Shown here piece by piece: positions 35,096 through 45,412 of a stretch of 64,000 bases of DNA. The notes beneath the pieces are model-generated. The model had not been told where the DNA came from and searched no databases. It saw nothing but the letters and a program-made list of their open reading frames with translations. Numbering within the stretch: the stretch's first letter is position 1; each line of letters starts with the position of its first letter. The position numbers were made by a program, and so were the translations under genes. Source of the DNA: Actinacidiphila rubida (GTDB taxonomy: Bacteria > Actinomycetota > Actinomycetes > Streptomycetales > Streptomycetaceae); contig NZ_FODD01000004.1 in NCBI RefSeq assembly GCF_900110255.1, positions 1-64,000 on the forward strand, read 5' to 3'.

Positions 35096-35599
35096 GTGTT
35101 CACGACCGTACTCATGATCGAGAAGCCGCTCGCCCCTGCCGACGTCGAGATGGTCACCACCCTGCACGGCGACGAGCAGGTCTCGTTCGTCGTGCTCATG
35201 CAGCCGCGCGGCGACCAGGACCGGCTGCTGCGGGCCGTCGACGACGTGGCACTGGGATACCTCGACGACGCCGCACGCGAGAACAGGGAGCCCGAGGGCG
35301 AGAACGCCGTGCCGCCGGCCGAGCGGGCGCTGGCGTACTCCCTGGACGCGTTGCGCGCGTCCGGCGCGGAGGCCGTCGGCGAGCTGGTCGAGCACCACCC
35401 GCTGGACCTGCTGCGCACCGTGGTGGAGCGGACCGGCGCCGACGAGGTGATCGTGCTCACCGCGCCGCACTTCGTCGAGGAGTTCTTCCACCGCGACTGG
35501 ACGTCGCGGGCCCGCCACAAGGTCGGCGTTCCGGTGCTCAAGCTCTTCGCCCAGCACGAACCGGAGGGCCACGACGCCGAGCGGGACGAGCACGCGTGA
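35096..35599 (+). CDS. Conserved actinobacterial protein of unknown function
   Basis: A 167-residue soluble alpha/beta protein starting FTTVLMIEKPLAPADVEMV, with VSFVVLMQPRGDQDRLL and DEVIVLTAPHFVEEFF. It looks like a nucleotide-binding UspA-type or similar fold, but no motif is decisive. Streptomyces homologues are often labelled indole-3-glycerol phosphate synthase; I see none of that barrel's motifs and the length is too short. GTG 35096 follows AAGGACG. The 212 bp upstream hold only direct repeats of CGGGGTACA and no gene. It precedes murC by 60 bp. Confidence 0.7.
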   Translation: MFTTVLMIEKPLAPADVEMVTTLHGDEQVSFVVLMQPRGDQDRLLRAVDDVALGYLDDAARENREPEGENAVPPAERALAYSLDALRASGAEAVGELVEHHPLDLLRTVVERTGADEVIVLTAPHFVEEFFHRDWTSRARHKVGVPVLKLFAQHEPEGHDAERDEHA

Positions 35600-35659
35600 C
35601 GGAGGTGCGAGAATCGGGCCGCAGACCGTCGCCGAGCACGCACCCCGGGAGACCCGCGC

Positions 35660-37066
35660 ATGAGCACGCCCACCCCGCCCCTGCCGTCCGCCCTGGAACG
35701 CCCGCACTTCGTCGGGATCGGCGGAGCCGGGATGTCGGGTATCGCCAAGATCCTCGCCCAGCGCGGGGCGCGGGTGGCGGGCAGCGACGCGAAGGACTCC
35801 GAGACGGCCCAGGCGCTGCGGGGCCTGGGCGTCACCGTGCACATCGGGCACGACGCCGGGCACCTGGCCCCGGACACCACCGCGGTCGTCGTGTCCAGCG
35901 CGATCCGCCAGGAGAACCCCGAGCTGGCCGCGGCCCGCGAGCGGGGCGTGCCGGTGGTGCACCGCAGCGACGCGCTGGCCGCGCTGATGGACGGCACCCG
36001 GCCGATCGCGGTGGCCGGCACGCACGGCAAGACCACCACGACCTCGATGCTGGCGGTCGCGCTGACCGCGCTGGGCCGCGGTCCGTCGTACGCGATCGGC
36101 GGCGACCTGGACGCGCCCGGCTCCAACGCGCACCACGGCGACGGCGAGATCTTCGTCGCCGAGGCCGACGAGAGCGACCGCAGCTTCCACACGTACTCCC
36201 CCGAGGTCGCCATCGTCCTCAACGTGGAGCTGGACCACCACGCGAACTACGCGTCGATGGAGGAGATCTACGAGTCCTTCGCGACGTTCGTCGGCAAGAT
36301 CCGCCCCGGCGGCACGCTGGTGGTGGCCGCCGACCAGCCGGGCGCGGTGGAGCTGACCGCCCGCGTGCGGGACACCGCCGGTCTCGACGTCGTCACGTAC
36401 GGTGAGTCCGAGGACGCCGACCTGCGGATCACCGCGATCACGGCGCACGGCCTGACCAGCGAGGTGACCGTGCTGCTCGACGGCGGCCCGCTCACCTTCA
36501 CCGTCTCCGTGCCCGGCCGCCACTACGCGCACAACGCGGTGGCCGCGCTCGCCGCGGGCGTCGCGATGGGCGTCCCGGCCGGCGAGCTGGCCGCGGCCCT
36601 GGCGAAGTACACCGGGGTCAAGCGCCGGCTGCAGCTCAAGGGCGAGGCCGCGGGCGTGCAGGTCATCGACTCCTACGCGCACCACCCCACCGAGATGACC
36701 GCCGACCTGGAGGCCATCAGGAGCGCGGCCGGCCCGGACGCCCGGGTGCTGGTGGTCTTCCAGCCGCACCTGTTCAGCCGCACCCGGGAACTGGGCGCGG
36801 AGATGGGCGCCGCGCTGGCGCTGGCCGACGCGTCCGTCGTGCTGGACATCTACCCGGCCCGCGAGGACCCGGTTCCGGGGGTGACGAGCGACCTGGTGAT
36901 CGACGCGGCCCGCGCGGCAGGCGCCGACGTCGCCGCCGAGCACGACAAGTCCGCGATTCCCGAGGTCGTGGCAGGAATGGCGAAGCCCGGTGATCTCGTT
37001 CTCACCATGGGGGCGGGAGACGTGACCGACCTGGGTCCGCTGGTGCTCGCCCGCCTCGGCAGCTGA
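35660..37066 (+). CDS. murC: UDP-N-acetylmuramate--L-alanine ligase
   Basis: MurC (468 aa) adds L-alanine to UDP-MurNAc, the first peptide step of peptidoglycan. The N-terminal Rossmann motif GIGGAGMSGIAKIL (19-32), P-loop GTHGKTTTTSM, EADESDRSF and HHPTEMTADL are all present. Length is normal. It lies outside the dcw cluster. msrB follows 9 bp later and is likely co-transcribed. Confidence 0.95.
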   Translation: MSTPTPPLPSALERPHFVGIGGAGMSGIAKILAQRGARVAGSDAKDSETAQALRGLGVTVHIGHDAGHLAPDTTAVVVSSAIRQENPELAAARERGVPVVHRSDALAALMDGTRPIAVAGTHGKTTTTSMLAVALTALGRGPSYAIGGDLDAPGSNAHHGDGEIFVAEADESDRSFHTYSPEVAIVLNVELDHHANYASMEEIYESFATFVGKIRPGGTLVVAADQPGAVELTARVRDTAGLDVVTYGESEDADLRITAITAHGLTSEVTVLLDGGPLTFTVSVPGRHYAHNAVAALAAGVAMGVPAGELAAALAKYTGVKRRLQLKGEAAGVQVIDSYAHHPTEMTADLEAIRSAAGPDARVLVVFQPHLFSRTRELGAEMGAALALADASVVLDIYPAREDPVPGVTSDLVIDAARAAGADVAAEHDKSAIPEVVAGMAKPGDLVLTMGAGDVTDLGPLVLARLGS

Positions 37067-37075
37067 GGAGGCCCC

Positions 37076-37480
37076 ATGGCGTACGAAGTGAACAAGACCG
37101 ACGCGCAGTGGCGCGCGGAGCTCTCCCCGGAGGAGTACTCGGTGCTCCGGCAGGCCGCCACCGAGCGCCCGTTCGTCGGGGAGTACACCGACACCAAGAC
37201 GGAGGGCGTGTACTCCTGCCGCGCCTGCGGTGCGGAGCTGTTCCGGTCGGACACCAAGTTCGACTCGCACTGCGGGTGGCCGTCGTTCTACGACCCGTCC
37301 AAGTCCGAAGCGGTGGAGCTGATCCAGGACAAGACGCTGGGGATGGTCAGGACCGAGGTGCGCTGCGCGCGCTGCGGTTCCCACCTCGGCCACGTCTTCG
37401 AGGGCGAGGGCTACCCCACCCCGACCGACCAGCGCTACTGCATCAACTCGGTCTCCCTCCGGCTCACCCCGGAGCAGTGA
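37076..37480 (+). CDS. msrB: Peptide methionine-(R)-S-oxide reductase
   Basis: MsrB (134 aa) reduces the R form of methionine sulfoxide in proteins. The two zinc CxxC pairs (CRACG, CARCG), HCGWPSFYDP, HLGHVFEGEG and catalytic Cys122 in QRYCINS are visible. ATG 37076 follows GAGGAGG. It is convergent with acs, separated by a strong hairpin. Confidence 0.95.
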   Translation: MAYEVNKTDAQWRAELSPEEYSVLRQAATERPFVGEYTDTKTEGVYSCRACGAELFRSDTKFDSHCGWPSFYDPSKSEAVELIQDKTLGMVRTEVRCARCGSHLGHVFEGEGYPTPTDQRYCINSVSLRLTPEQ

Positions 37481-37499
37481 CCGCGGCCGTGTGAGGGCG

Positions 37500-37541
37500 C
37501 ACGGCGGCCGGGCGGGACGGAAGTCCCGCACGGCCGCCGTG
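37500..37541. terminator. Bidirectional terminator between msrB and acs
   Basis: CACGGCGGCCG (37500-37510) pairs with CGGCCGCCGTG (37531-37541); inside it GCGGGAC pairs with GTCCCGC around GGAA. The two stacked stems fit a rho-independent-type terminator used from both sides by the convergent genes. Confidence 0.75.
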
Positions 37542-37583
37542 AGGGCGGTCGGGCCGGTGTCTGCCCGCGTGGGCCGGACCCGG

Positions 37584-39556
<1,973 letters not shown>

Positions 39557-39557
<1 letters not shown>

Positions 39558-40210
39558 CAGTGGGCCTCGCCCGCCACCGGTCCGCCGCGGCCGCCGAGGG
39601 AGACCTTCGCGCCGGCGCCGGGGAAGACCGGCAGCACGTTCTGCTTCCACGTCGCGTTGGTGACCGCGGCGAAGGAGGCGTACCAGGCGCAGAGCGCGGT
39701 GATCAGGCCGACCCAGCCGCCGACCTTGGTCATGCCGGTGGACTGCGAGAACTCGGCGATCGTCAGCAGGATGAAGGTGAGCGACAGGGTGACGAACACC
39801 GCCAGGATCGCCCCGTTGGTGCGCAGCGCGGCGACCGTCATGTAGACCGTGAACACCGCCCATATCAGCAGGTAGAGCCCGGTGGCCTGGTGCGCGGTGC
39901 CGGCGGGCAGGCCGCCGGCGACGAACTTCACGTAGGCGGCGTACGACAGCCAGAACGCGCCGTAGGACACGAACGCGGTGGAGCCGAACGTGTTGCCCTT
40001 GCGGAACTCCCAGAGGCCCGCGAGGAGTTGGGCCAGGCCGCCGTAGAACAGCGCGAGTGGCAGCACCACGGCGAGCAGGTTCTGGTCGATGAGGTGGGCG
40101 TTGAAGGAACTGAGGACGAACGTGGTGGCGGCGAAGCCGGCGAGCCCGAGCGGCCCGGGGTCGGCGATCGAGTCCGCGCCGGGCGCGGGGGTCGTGTCGG
40201 GAGTGCTCAT
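39557..40210 (-). CDS. Acetate uptake transporter (GPR1/FUN34/YaaH, SatP-like)
   Basis: A 217-residue membrane protein with six predicted helices. ADPGPLGLAGFAATTFVLS is a variant of the family's NPAPLGL signature, and FGSTAFVSYGAFWLSYA is the second conserved region. Such proteins carry acetate or succinate with protons. The ATG has an excellent GAGGAGGAG 9 nt upstream. It shares an overlap with acs. Confidence 0.9.
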
Positions 40211-40271
40211 CTGCGAGTTCTCCTCCTCATCGAGGAACGGCAGGGGTGGCGGGCCCGTAGGGGGCCTGCTG

Positions 40272-40433
40272 TCACGCTAGGAAGTGATCACCACGGGCGG
40301 CCAGACGCTCCGCGGCGGGCGTCGCCCAGCGGTGCGGCCGGTTCGGCGGACGGTCGCCCCGGCACGCCGAGCGGTAGCCGTGGTGCGCCCAACGGCCCTG
40401 GCACTCCGTGCAGTTCACGGCACCGGAGGCCAC
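40272..40433 (-). CDS. Possible 53-aa Cys/His-rich small protein
   Basis: Reading from GTG 40433, the product has NCTECQGRWAHHGYRSACRGD and then RPPNRPHRWATPAAERLAARG, with a CxxC pair and a third Cys suitable for zinc. About 85% of third codon positions are G/C, as in real genes here, and the composition looks protein-like. TACCCG lies 8 nt before the GTG. The stop is 62 bp upstream of the acetate transporter start on the same strand. The remaining gap to the symporter gene (40434-40683) is GC-rich simple sequence with nothing recognisable. Confidence 0.4.
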   Translation of the reverse strand: MASGAVNCTECQGRWAHHGYRSACRGDRPPNRPHRWATPAAERLAARGDHFLA

Positions 40434-40683
40434 GATGCGGGCGGGTAAGCGGAAGCCGGGGTCTGCCGGTGAGGGGAAGCCGGATGTCTGCGGGCGGGGT
40501 CTCCGCGTCTCTGCCGGAGCCGGGCGCCGGGGTCGGGTTCTGGTGCCGGGGTCGGGCGACGGATCGGTGCCGGGCTCGGGCGCCCGGGGTCCGCGCCGCG
40601 GTCCGGCGACGGGCTGTCTGCCGCGCCGCACGCGCGCGCCCGCGCCGTGCCCGCGACCGCGGCCGCTCGGGGTCGGTCCCGGG

Positions 40684-42507
40684 TCAACGGGGCTGCGGCA
40701 GCGGCTCGGCCGCGCCGACCTCCTCCGGCAGGTGCATCCGCAGCATCACCCGGTCCACCGCGTCCTCCGACAGCCGGTGGCGGGTCAGCAGCGACCCGCC
40801 GACCATCACCGCGAACGCCACCGGCACCGTCCACGCGGCCGGCTGCTCCAGCAGCGCCGCCGACCAGCCGCCGCCGGGGCCGCGCACGCTGGTCAGCACC
40901 ACCGCGCACGCCGCCAGGCCGCCGCCGGTCACCAGGCCCAGCAGCGCGCCGGTGTCGGTCAGCCCGCGCCACCAGATCCCCAGGACCAGCAGCGGGCAGA
41001 ACGACGACGCGGCCACCGCGAACGCCAGGCCGATCGCGTCGGCCACCGGCAGCCCCGCGGTCACCGCCGCCATCACCAGTGGCGGCCCGGCGGCCAGCAG
41101 CGTCGCCCAGCGGAAGCCGCGGGCCGACCCGTGCATCAGGTCCTGCGACAGCACCCCGGCGACCGACACCGTCAGCCCGGAGGCCGTCGAGACGAACGCG
41201 GCGAACGCCCCGGCGGTGGCGAGCGCGGCGAGCAGCCGGCCGCCCGCGCCCGCCTCGGTGAGCTGCGGGAGCACCAGCACCGCGGTGTCGGTCCGGCCGG
41301 TGAGCAGCAGTTGCGGTGCGAAGACCCGTCCGAGGGCGCCGTACAGCGTCGGCAGCAGGTAGAAGACGCTGAGCAGGACCAGCACCAGCACGGTGGTGCG
41401 GCGGGCCGCGCGGCCGTCGGGGTTGGTGTAGAAGCGCACCAGGACGTGCGGCAGGCCCATCGTGCCGAGGAACGTCGCGAGCAGGATCGAGTACACCGCG
41501 TACAGCGGGTGGGAGCGCCCGCCCGCGCCGGACAGCGGGTCGGCCCACGCGGCGCCGGTGGCCGGCTTCAGGCCGTCGCGGTGCGGGACGGCGGCGCCCG
41601 CGGGGAACCCCAGGCGGGTCCCGTCCCCGGCGACATGCTGTCCCCGCCCCAGCCGCACGGCGGTGCCGGCCCCGGTGGAGGCGGAGTCGGGGTCGTGCGG
41701 ACCCGAACCACTCGCGCCGCCAGGTGAGTTGCCGGGTCCGACGTCCGGCCCGCGGCCGTAGGCGGTGCCGTCGAGGGTGCCGCGGACGGTCACGGTGACC
41801 GGGGCGGTCACGTCGAACCGCACCTGCCCGTCCAGGGTGACGACGGTGCTGTGCGCGAACCGCGGCACGTCAGGTCCGGTCAGTGCGGGCGACCCCGCCG
41901 AGCGCCAGGCCAGGACCAGGAAGACGGCCGGTACGGCTATCGCGGTGAGCTTGAGCCAGAAGTGGAAGCCCTGCACGAGGGTGACGCTGCGCATGCCGCC
42001 GGCCGCGGCGACGCCGGTGACCGCGACCGCCACGACCACCGCACCGGCCCAGCGCGGTGCGCCGGTGACCGTCTGCAGCGTGAGCCCGGCCCCCTGGAGC
42101 TGCGGCAGCAGGTACAGCCAGGCGATCACCGCGACCAGCACGCTCGCCACCCGCCGCACCGCGACCGAGCCCAGCCGTTCCTCGGCGAAGTCCGGCAGCG
42201 TGTAGGCGCCGGAGCGGCGCAGCGGCGCAGCGACCAGGAGCAGCAGCACCAGGTATCCGGCGGTGTAGCCCACGGGGTACGCCAGCATGTCGACGCCGTA
42301 GGCCATCACCAGCCCGGCCACCCCGAGGAACGACGCGGCCGACAGGTACTCGCCGCCGATCGCGGAGGCGTTCCACAGCGGCGACACCTCCCGCGAGGCC
42401 ACGTAGAAGTCCGAGGTGCCGCGGGACAGGCGCAGCCCGTAGACGCCGACGGCGACGGTCGCCGCGAGGACCAGGGCGAGCGCCGCCAGCCCGAGCGCCG
42501 GGTTCAC
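40684..42507 (-). CDS. Sodium:solute symporter family protein, probable cation/acetate symporter
   Basis: A 607-residue SSS-family transporter with about 13 helices: FYVASREVSPLWNASAIGGEYLSAASFLG holds the sodium-site region, and ATAGAFAAFVSTASGLTVSVAGVLSQDL is the conserved helix 8 area. An extracytoplasmic loop of about 110 residues (around HSTVVTLDGQVRFDV) interrupts the middle, as in actinobacterial ActP/MctC-like carriers. Neighbouring acs and acetate transporter genes argue for acetate or short monocarboxylates. GTG 42507 overlaps the preceding stop (GTGA). Confidence 0.88.
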   Translation of the reverse strand: MNPALGLAALALVLAATVAVGVYGLRLSRGTSDFYVASREVSPLWNASAIGGEYLSAASFLGVAGLVMAYGVDMLAYPVGYTAGYLVLLLLVAAPLRRSGAYTLPDFAEERLGSVAVRRVASVLVAVIAWLYLLPQLQGAGLTLQTVTGAPRWAGAVVVAVAVTGVAAAGGMRSVTLVQGFHFWLKLTAIAVPAVFLVLAWRSAGSPALTGPDVPRFAHSTVVTLDGQVRFDVTAPVTVTVRGTLDGTAYGRGPDVGPGNSPGGASGSGPHDPDSASTGAGTAVRLGRGQHVAGDGTRLGFPAGAAVPHRDGLKPATGAAWADPLSGAGGRSHPLYAVYSILLATFLGTMGLPHVLVRFYTNPDGRAARRTTVLVLVLLSVFYLLPTLYGALGRVFAPQLLLTGRTDTAVLVLPQLTEAGAGGRLLAALATAGAFAAFVSTASGLTVSVAGVLSQDLMHGSARGFRWATLLAAGPPLVMAAVTAGLPVADAIGLAFAVAASSFCPLLVLGIWWRGLTDTGALLGLVTGGGLAACAVVLTSVRGPGGGWSAALLEQPAAWTVPVAFAVMVGGSLLTRHRLSEDAVDRVMLRMHLPEEVGAAEPLPQPR

Positions 42508-43088
42508 CGCTCGCCCGGGACGCCGGACGGCCCGGCTTCTGCGGCCGTCCCGTCGCCGGGAGGCGGGGCGGCGGCCCGCGGTGCGTCGCCCTCGGCGACC
42601 TCGGGGACGGTCGCGTCCGCGTCGCCGCCCGGTCCGCCCGGTCCGCCCGGTCCGCCCGGTCCGCCCGGTGCGCCCGGTGCGCCCGGTGCGGGGACGGCGG
42701 GCGCGCCCGGCGCGTTGAGCATGTCGGTGAAGTCCCGCTCCACGCGCTCGGCGTGGCGCACGTGGAACCAGGCCGCGCCGACCATCACCGGGTAGGCGAC
42801 CGCGCCCAGCAGCAGCCAGGGCAGCCGGATCCCCGCGACCTCCAGCGTGCGCAGCCCCGGCAGCAGCGCGAACGCGGCGGGCAGCCCGCCGAGCACCACC
42901 GCGAGGACCGCGAGCACGCCCAAGGCCAGCCGCAACTGGTCGCGCACCAGGGCGCGCAGGTAGATCTGGCCGAGGCGCGGCTGGGCGTGCAGGTCCTGCG
43001 CGCCCGCGCGGGCCGACCAGCCGCCCGAGCGGTTGCGGCGCGGCGCCGAGACCGCGACCCGGCGCGACGGCGGCGGCGTCCCCGTCAT
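42504..43088 (-). CDS. Two-TM accessory membrane protein of the symporter (DUF485-like position)
   Basis: A 194-residue protein with an Arg-rich N-terminus, two hydrophobic helices (about 55-80 and 92-112), a charged HVRHAERVERDFTDML, then a Gly/Pro/Ala-rich tail made of collagen-like GGP repeats. Small two-helix proteins commonly precede acetate symporters (DUF485 in enterobacteria); here similarity is by topology and place rather than by clear motif. It overlaps its neighbours by four bases at both ends. Confidence 0.65.
   Translation of the reverse strand: MTGTPPPSRRVAVSAPRRNRSGGWSARAGAQDLHAQPRLGQIYLRALVRDQLRLALGVLAVLAVVLGGLPAAFALLPGLRTLEVAGIRLPWLLLGAVAYPVMVGAAWFHVRHAERVERDFTDMLNAPGAPAVPAPGAPGAPGGPGGPGGPGGPGGDADATVPEVAEGDAPRAAAPPPGDGTAAEAGPSGVPGER
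42631..42684. repeat. 9-bp tandem repeat coding for Gly-Gly-Pro / Gly-Ala-Pro
   Basis: Four copies of GGTCCGCCC (42631-42666) are followed by two of GGTGCGCCC (42667-42684). They fall in the C-terminal tail of the two-TM protein on the minus strand. The unit is three codons, so copy number can change without breaking the frame. Confidence 0.85.
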
Positions 43089-43879
43089 GACGGCCCGTCG
43101 CCGGACGCCGGCGCCCAGCGCACGAGCAGGTCCCGCAGTTCCCTGGAGTGCCGCCGGGCGACCGGGAGTTCGGTGCCCGCGACCCGCACGGTCCAGTGCC
43201 CGGCGTCCGACCGCAGCTCCTCGACGTGCCGCAGCGAGACCAGGTAGCCGCGGTGGATGCGCACGAAGCCGTGCATCGCCCAGCGCTCCTCCAGCACCGT
43301 GAGGGAGACCCGCACCAGCGGTGCCCGGCCGCCCGCGTGGAGCCGCACGTAGTCGCCGCGCGCCTCCGCGTAGGCCACCTCGTCCCGCGAGACGAACCGG
43401 GTGACGCCGCCCAGGTCGACGGGTATGCGCTCGTCGGCCGGGTCGGCGGCGCGGGTGCCGCGCGGCACCCCGGGTCCGGCCGGCACGGAGGTGCCGGGAC
43501 CGCCGGCGCCCCCGTCGATGAGTTCCGCCGCCCGGCGCACCGCCTCGGCCAGCCGCTCCCGGCCGACCGGCTTGAGCAGGTAGTCGCACGCCTTGAGCGC
43601 GAACGCGTCGACCGCGAAGTCCTCGTAGGCGGTGACGAACACGACGGCGGGCGGGCGGGCGAACCGCCGCAGCACCCGCACCAGGTCGAGGCCGTCGAGG
43701 CCGGGCATGCGGATGTCCAGGAAGACCGCGTCGATCGTCTCGCACTCCAGCAGCCGCAGCGCGGCGTCACTGCTGCCGGCCGCGAGCACCCGCCCGATCC
43801 GGTGGTCGCCGCGCAGCAGGTACGTCAGGTCCTCCAGGGCGGGCGGCTCGTCGTCCACGGCCAGCACCCGCAGCGGCAT
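43085..43879 (-). CDS. LytTR-family response regulator
   Basis: The 264-residue regulator has a receiver domain (1-120) with acidic pair Asp9/Asp10 and phospho-acceptor Asp55 (VFLDIRMPG), an unstructured linker with Pro/Gly, and a LytTR DNA-binding domain (about 160-255: VAYAEARGDYVRLH, FVRIHRGYLVSL). It is paired with the LytS-like kinase directly upstream. A GTG at 43885, overlapping the kinase stop, is an alternative start. It likely controls the symporter operon. Confidence 0.9.
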   Translation of the reverse strand: MPLRVLAVDDEPPALEDLTYLLRGDHRIGRVLAAGSSDAALRLLECETIDAVFLDIRMPGLDGLDLVRVLRRFARPPAVVFVTAYEDFAVDAFALKACDYLLKPVGRERLAEAVRRAAELIDGGAGGPGTSVPAGPGVPRGTRAADPADERIPVDLGGVTRFVSRDEVAYAEARGDYVRLHAGGRAPLVRVSLTVLEERWAMHGFVRIHRGYLVSLRHVEELRSDAGHWTVRVAGTELPVARRHSRELRDLLVRWAPASGDGPS

Positions 43880-43881
43880 CC

Positions 43882-45060
43882 TCACGCGCGCACCCCGTTC
43901 CGGTACTTGGGCACCCGGACGTTCACCTTGGTCCCGGCGCCCGGGGCGGTCTCCACGACGAGCCCGTACTCGTCGCCGAACACCGCGCGCAGCCGCTCGT
44001 CCACGTTGCCGAGGCCGAGCGAGTCCCCGTCGCCCTCCCCGGCCAGCTGCACGCGGACCTCCTCGGGGTCCATGCCCACCCCGTCGTCCTCCACACTGAT
44101 CCGGCACTCCGCTCCCGCGTCCACGGCCCGTATCGTGACCCGGCCCGGCGTCGGCTTGGGGCCCAGGCCGTGGCGCACGGCGTTCTCCACGATCGGCTGC
44201 AGGCACAAGAACGGCACGGCCACCGGCAGCACTTCGGGGGCGATCAGCAGGTCGACCTGGAGCCGGGCGCCGAACCGGGCGCGTTCCAGCCGCAAGTACC
44301 GGTCCACGGACCGCAGTTCCTCGGCGAGAGTACTGAACTGGCCGTGCCTGCGCAGGCTGTAGCGGGTCAACTCGGCGAATTCCAGCAGCAGTTCCCGGGC
44401 CTGGTCGGGGTCGGTGCGGACGAACGAGGCGATCGCGGTGAGCGAGTTGTACACGAAGTGCGGCGAGATCTGGGCGCGCAGGGCGCGCAGTTCGGCCTCC
44501 ACCATGCGGGTGCGGGACCGGTCGAGCTCGGCGAGTTCGAGCTGCGCGATGACCCAGTGCGCGACCTCCCCCGCGGCCCGCACCAGCCCCGCGGAGACCT
44601 GCCGTCCGTAGACCGACAGGGCGCCGACGACCAAGCCGTCGACGACCAGCGGCACCACCACCGCGCTGCGCACCGGGCAGTCGAGGTCGCCGCACTCGAC
44701 GATCTCGGGCGGCACCACCCAGGGCCGGCCGCTCTCCATCGCCTCGCGGGCGTGCTCGACCGCCGCGGGCGCGTGCCGGCGGCCCGGCCCCTCCCACGCC
44801 AGCAGCTCGCCGTCCCCGACGACCGCGAGCGCCGGAGTGCCCAGCAGCGCGCGCAGGTGGCGGGCGGCGCGGCGCGCGGAGTCCGGGTTGAGGCCGTCAC
44901 GCAGCGGGGGCGCGGCCAGCGACGCCTCGTGCAGGGTGGCGAAGGCGGCCCGGTCGGCCGGCGTGCCGAACCCGCGGCGCCCGCGGACCAGCCAGAACAG
45001 CCCCGCCGCGGCGCCCGCGACCACCAACGCGACGGCCACCACGGTGATCACGGACCCCAT
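43882..45060 (-). CDS. LytS-type sensor histidine kinase
   Basis: A 392-residue kinase with one N-terminal membrane helix (4-25), a GAF-like sensor (about 60-170), and a His_kinase/HATPase module: phospho-His201 in ISPHFVYNSL, N-box IVENAVRHGL, and DDGVGMDPEE. Conserved Cys123 and Cys128 in VECGDLDCPV may be redox or metal sensitive. ATG 45060 lies 8 nt after GATAAT with no ribosome-binding site, implying a leaderless mRNA. Partner of the LytTR regulator. Confidence 0.9.
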   Translation of the reverse strand: MGSVITVVAVALVVAGAAAGLFWLVRGRRGFGTPADRAAFATLHEASLAAPPLRDGLNPDSARRAARHLRALLGTPALAVVGDGELLAWEGPGRRHAPAAVEHAREAMESGRPWVVPPEIVECGDLDCPVRSAVVVPLVVDGLVVGALSVYGRQVSAGLVRAAGEVAHWVIAQLELAELDRSRTRMVEAELRALRAQISPHFVYNSLTAIASFVRTDPDQARELLLEFAELTRYSLRRHGQFSTLAEELRSVDRYLRLERARFGARLQVDLLIAPEVLPVAVPFLCLQPIVENAVRHGLGPKPTPGRVTIRAVDAGAECRISVEDDGVGMDPEEVRVQLAGEGDGDSLGLGNVDERLRAVFGDEYGLVVETAPGAGTKVNVRVPKYRNGVRA

Positions 45061-45412
45061 GCCGCGTCATTATCGCGGTGGCCGGGTGGCCCGGACAGGC
45101 CCGCGGCACGGGATTCTCGGCCGGGCGGGCGCCCGATCCGCGCCCGCGCGCCGCCCGGGGCTTCCGCACGCCACCCAGCGGACCCCGTACGCCGTCCGCC
45201 CGCCGGCCCTCGGCCGCGGCCGCCGGGCGCCCGACTGGCCGCCGCACGCTCGCGGGCCGGCGGGCGGTGGCCGACGGTAGGAGGAAACGAGGGCCGCGGG
45301 GCGGGACGCCCGCGTGTCCCGGACACCGGGCGGACCACCGAACGGGCGCCGGTCCGGGAGCCGGGGCCGGGTGCCCGGACCGCGAGCGAGGACCGAGCAG
45401 CGAGGAGCGGGC
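45061..45412. other. 352-bp divergent intergenic region
   Basis: The kinase promoter (GATAAT on the minus strand, about 45069-45074) is at the left edge. The rest is GC-rich simple sequence with several CCG/CGG-rich inverted repeats. GTAGGAGG at about 45279 looks like a ribosome-binding site but no start codon follows at a useful distance. AGGAG before 45413 serves the exporter. Confidence 0.4.

Noticed and set aside
35096..35599. Indole-3-glycerol phosphate synthase (label often given to homologues)
   Set aside because: Too short for the TIM barrel and lacking its motifs; no trp genes nearby.
40485..40680. Plus-strand ORF starting MSAGGVSAS
   Set aside because: Made of GC-rich simple sequence, no ribosome-binding site, and it runs antisense into the symporter gene.
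42631..42684. Short CRISPR or regulatory repeat
   Set aside because: Nine-base coding repeat within a Gly/Pro tail explains it fully.
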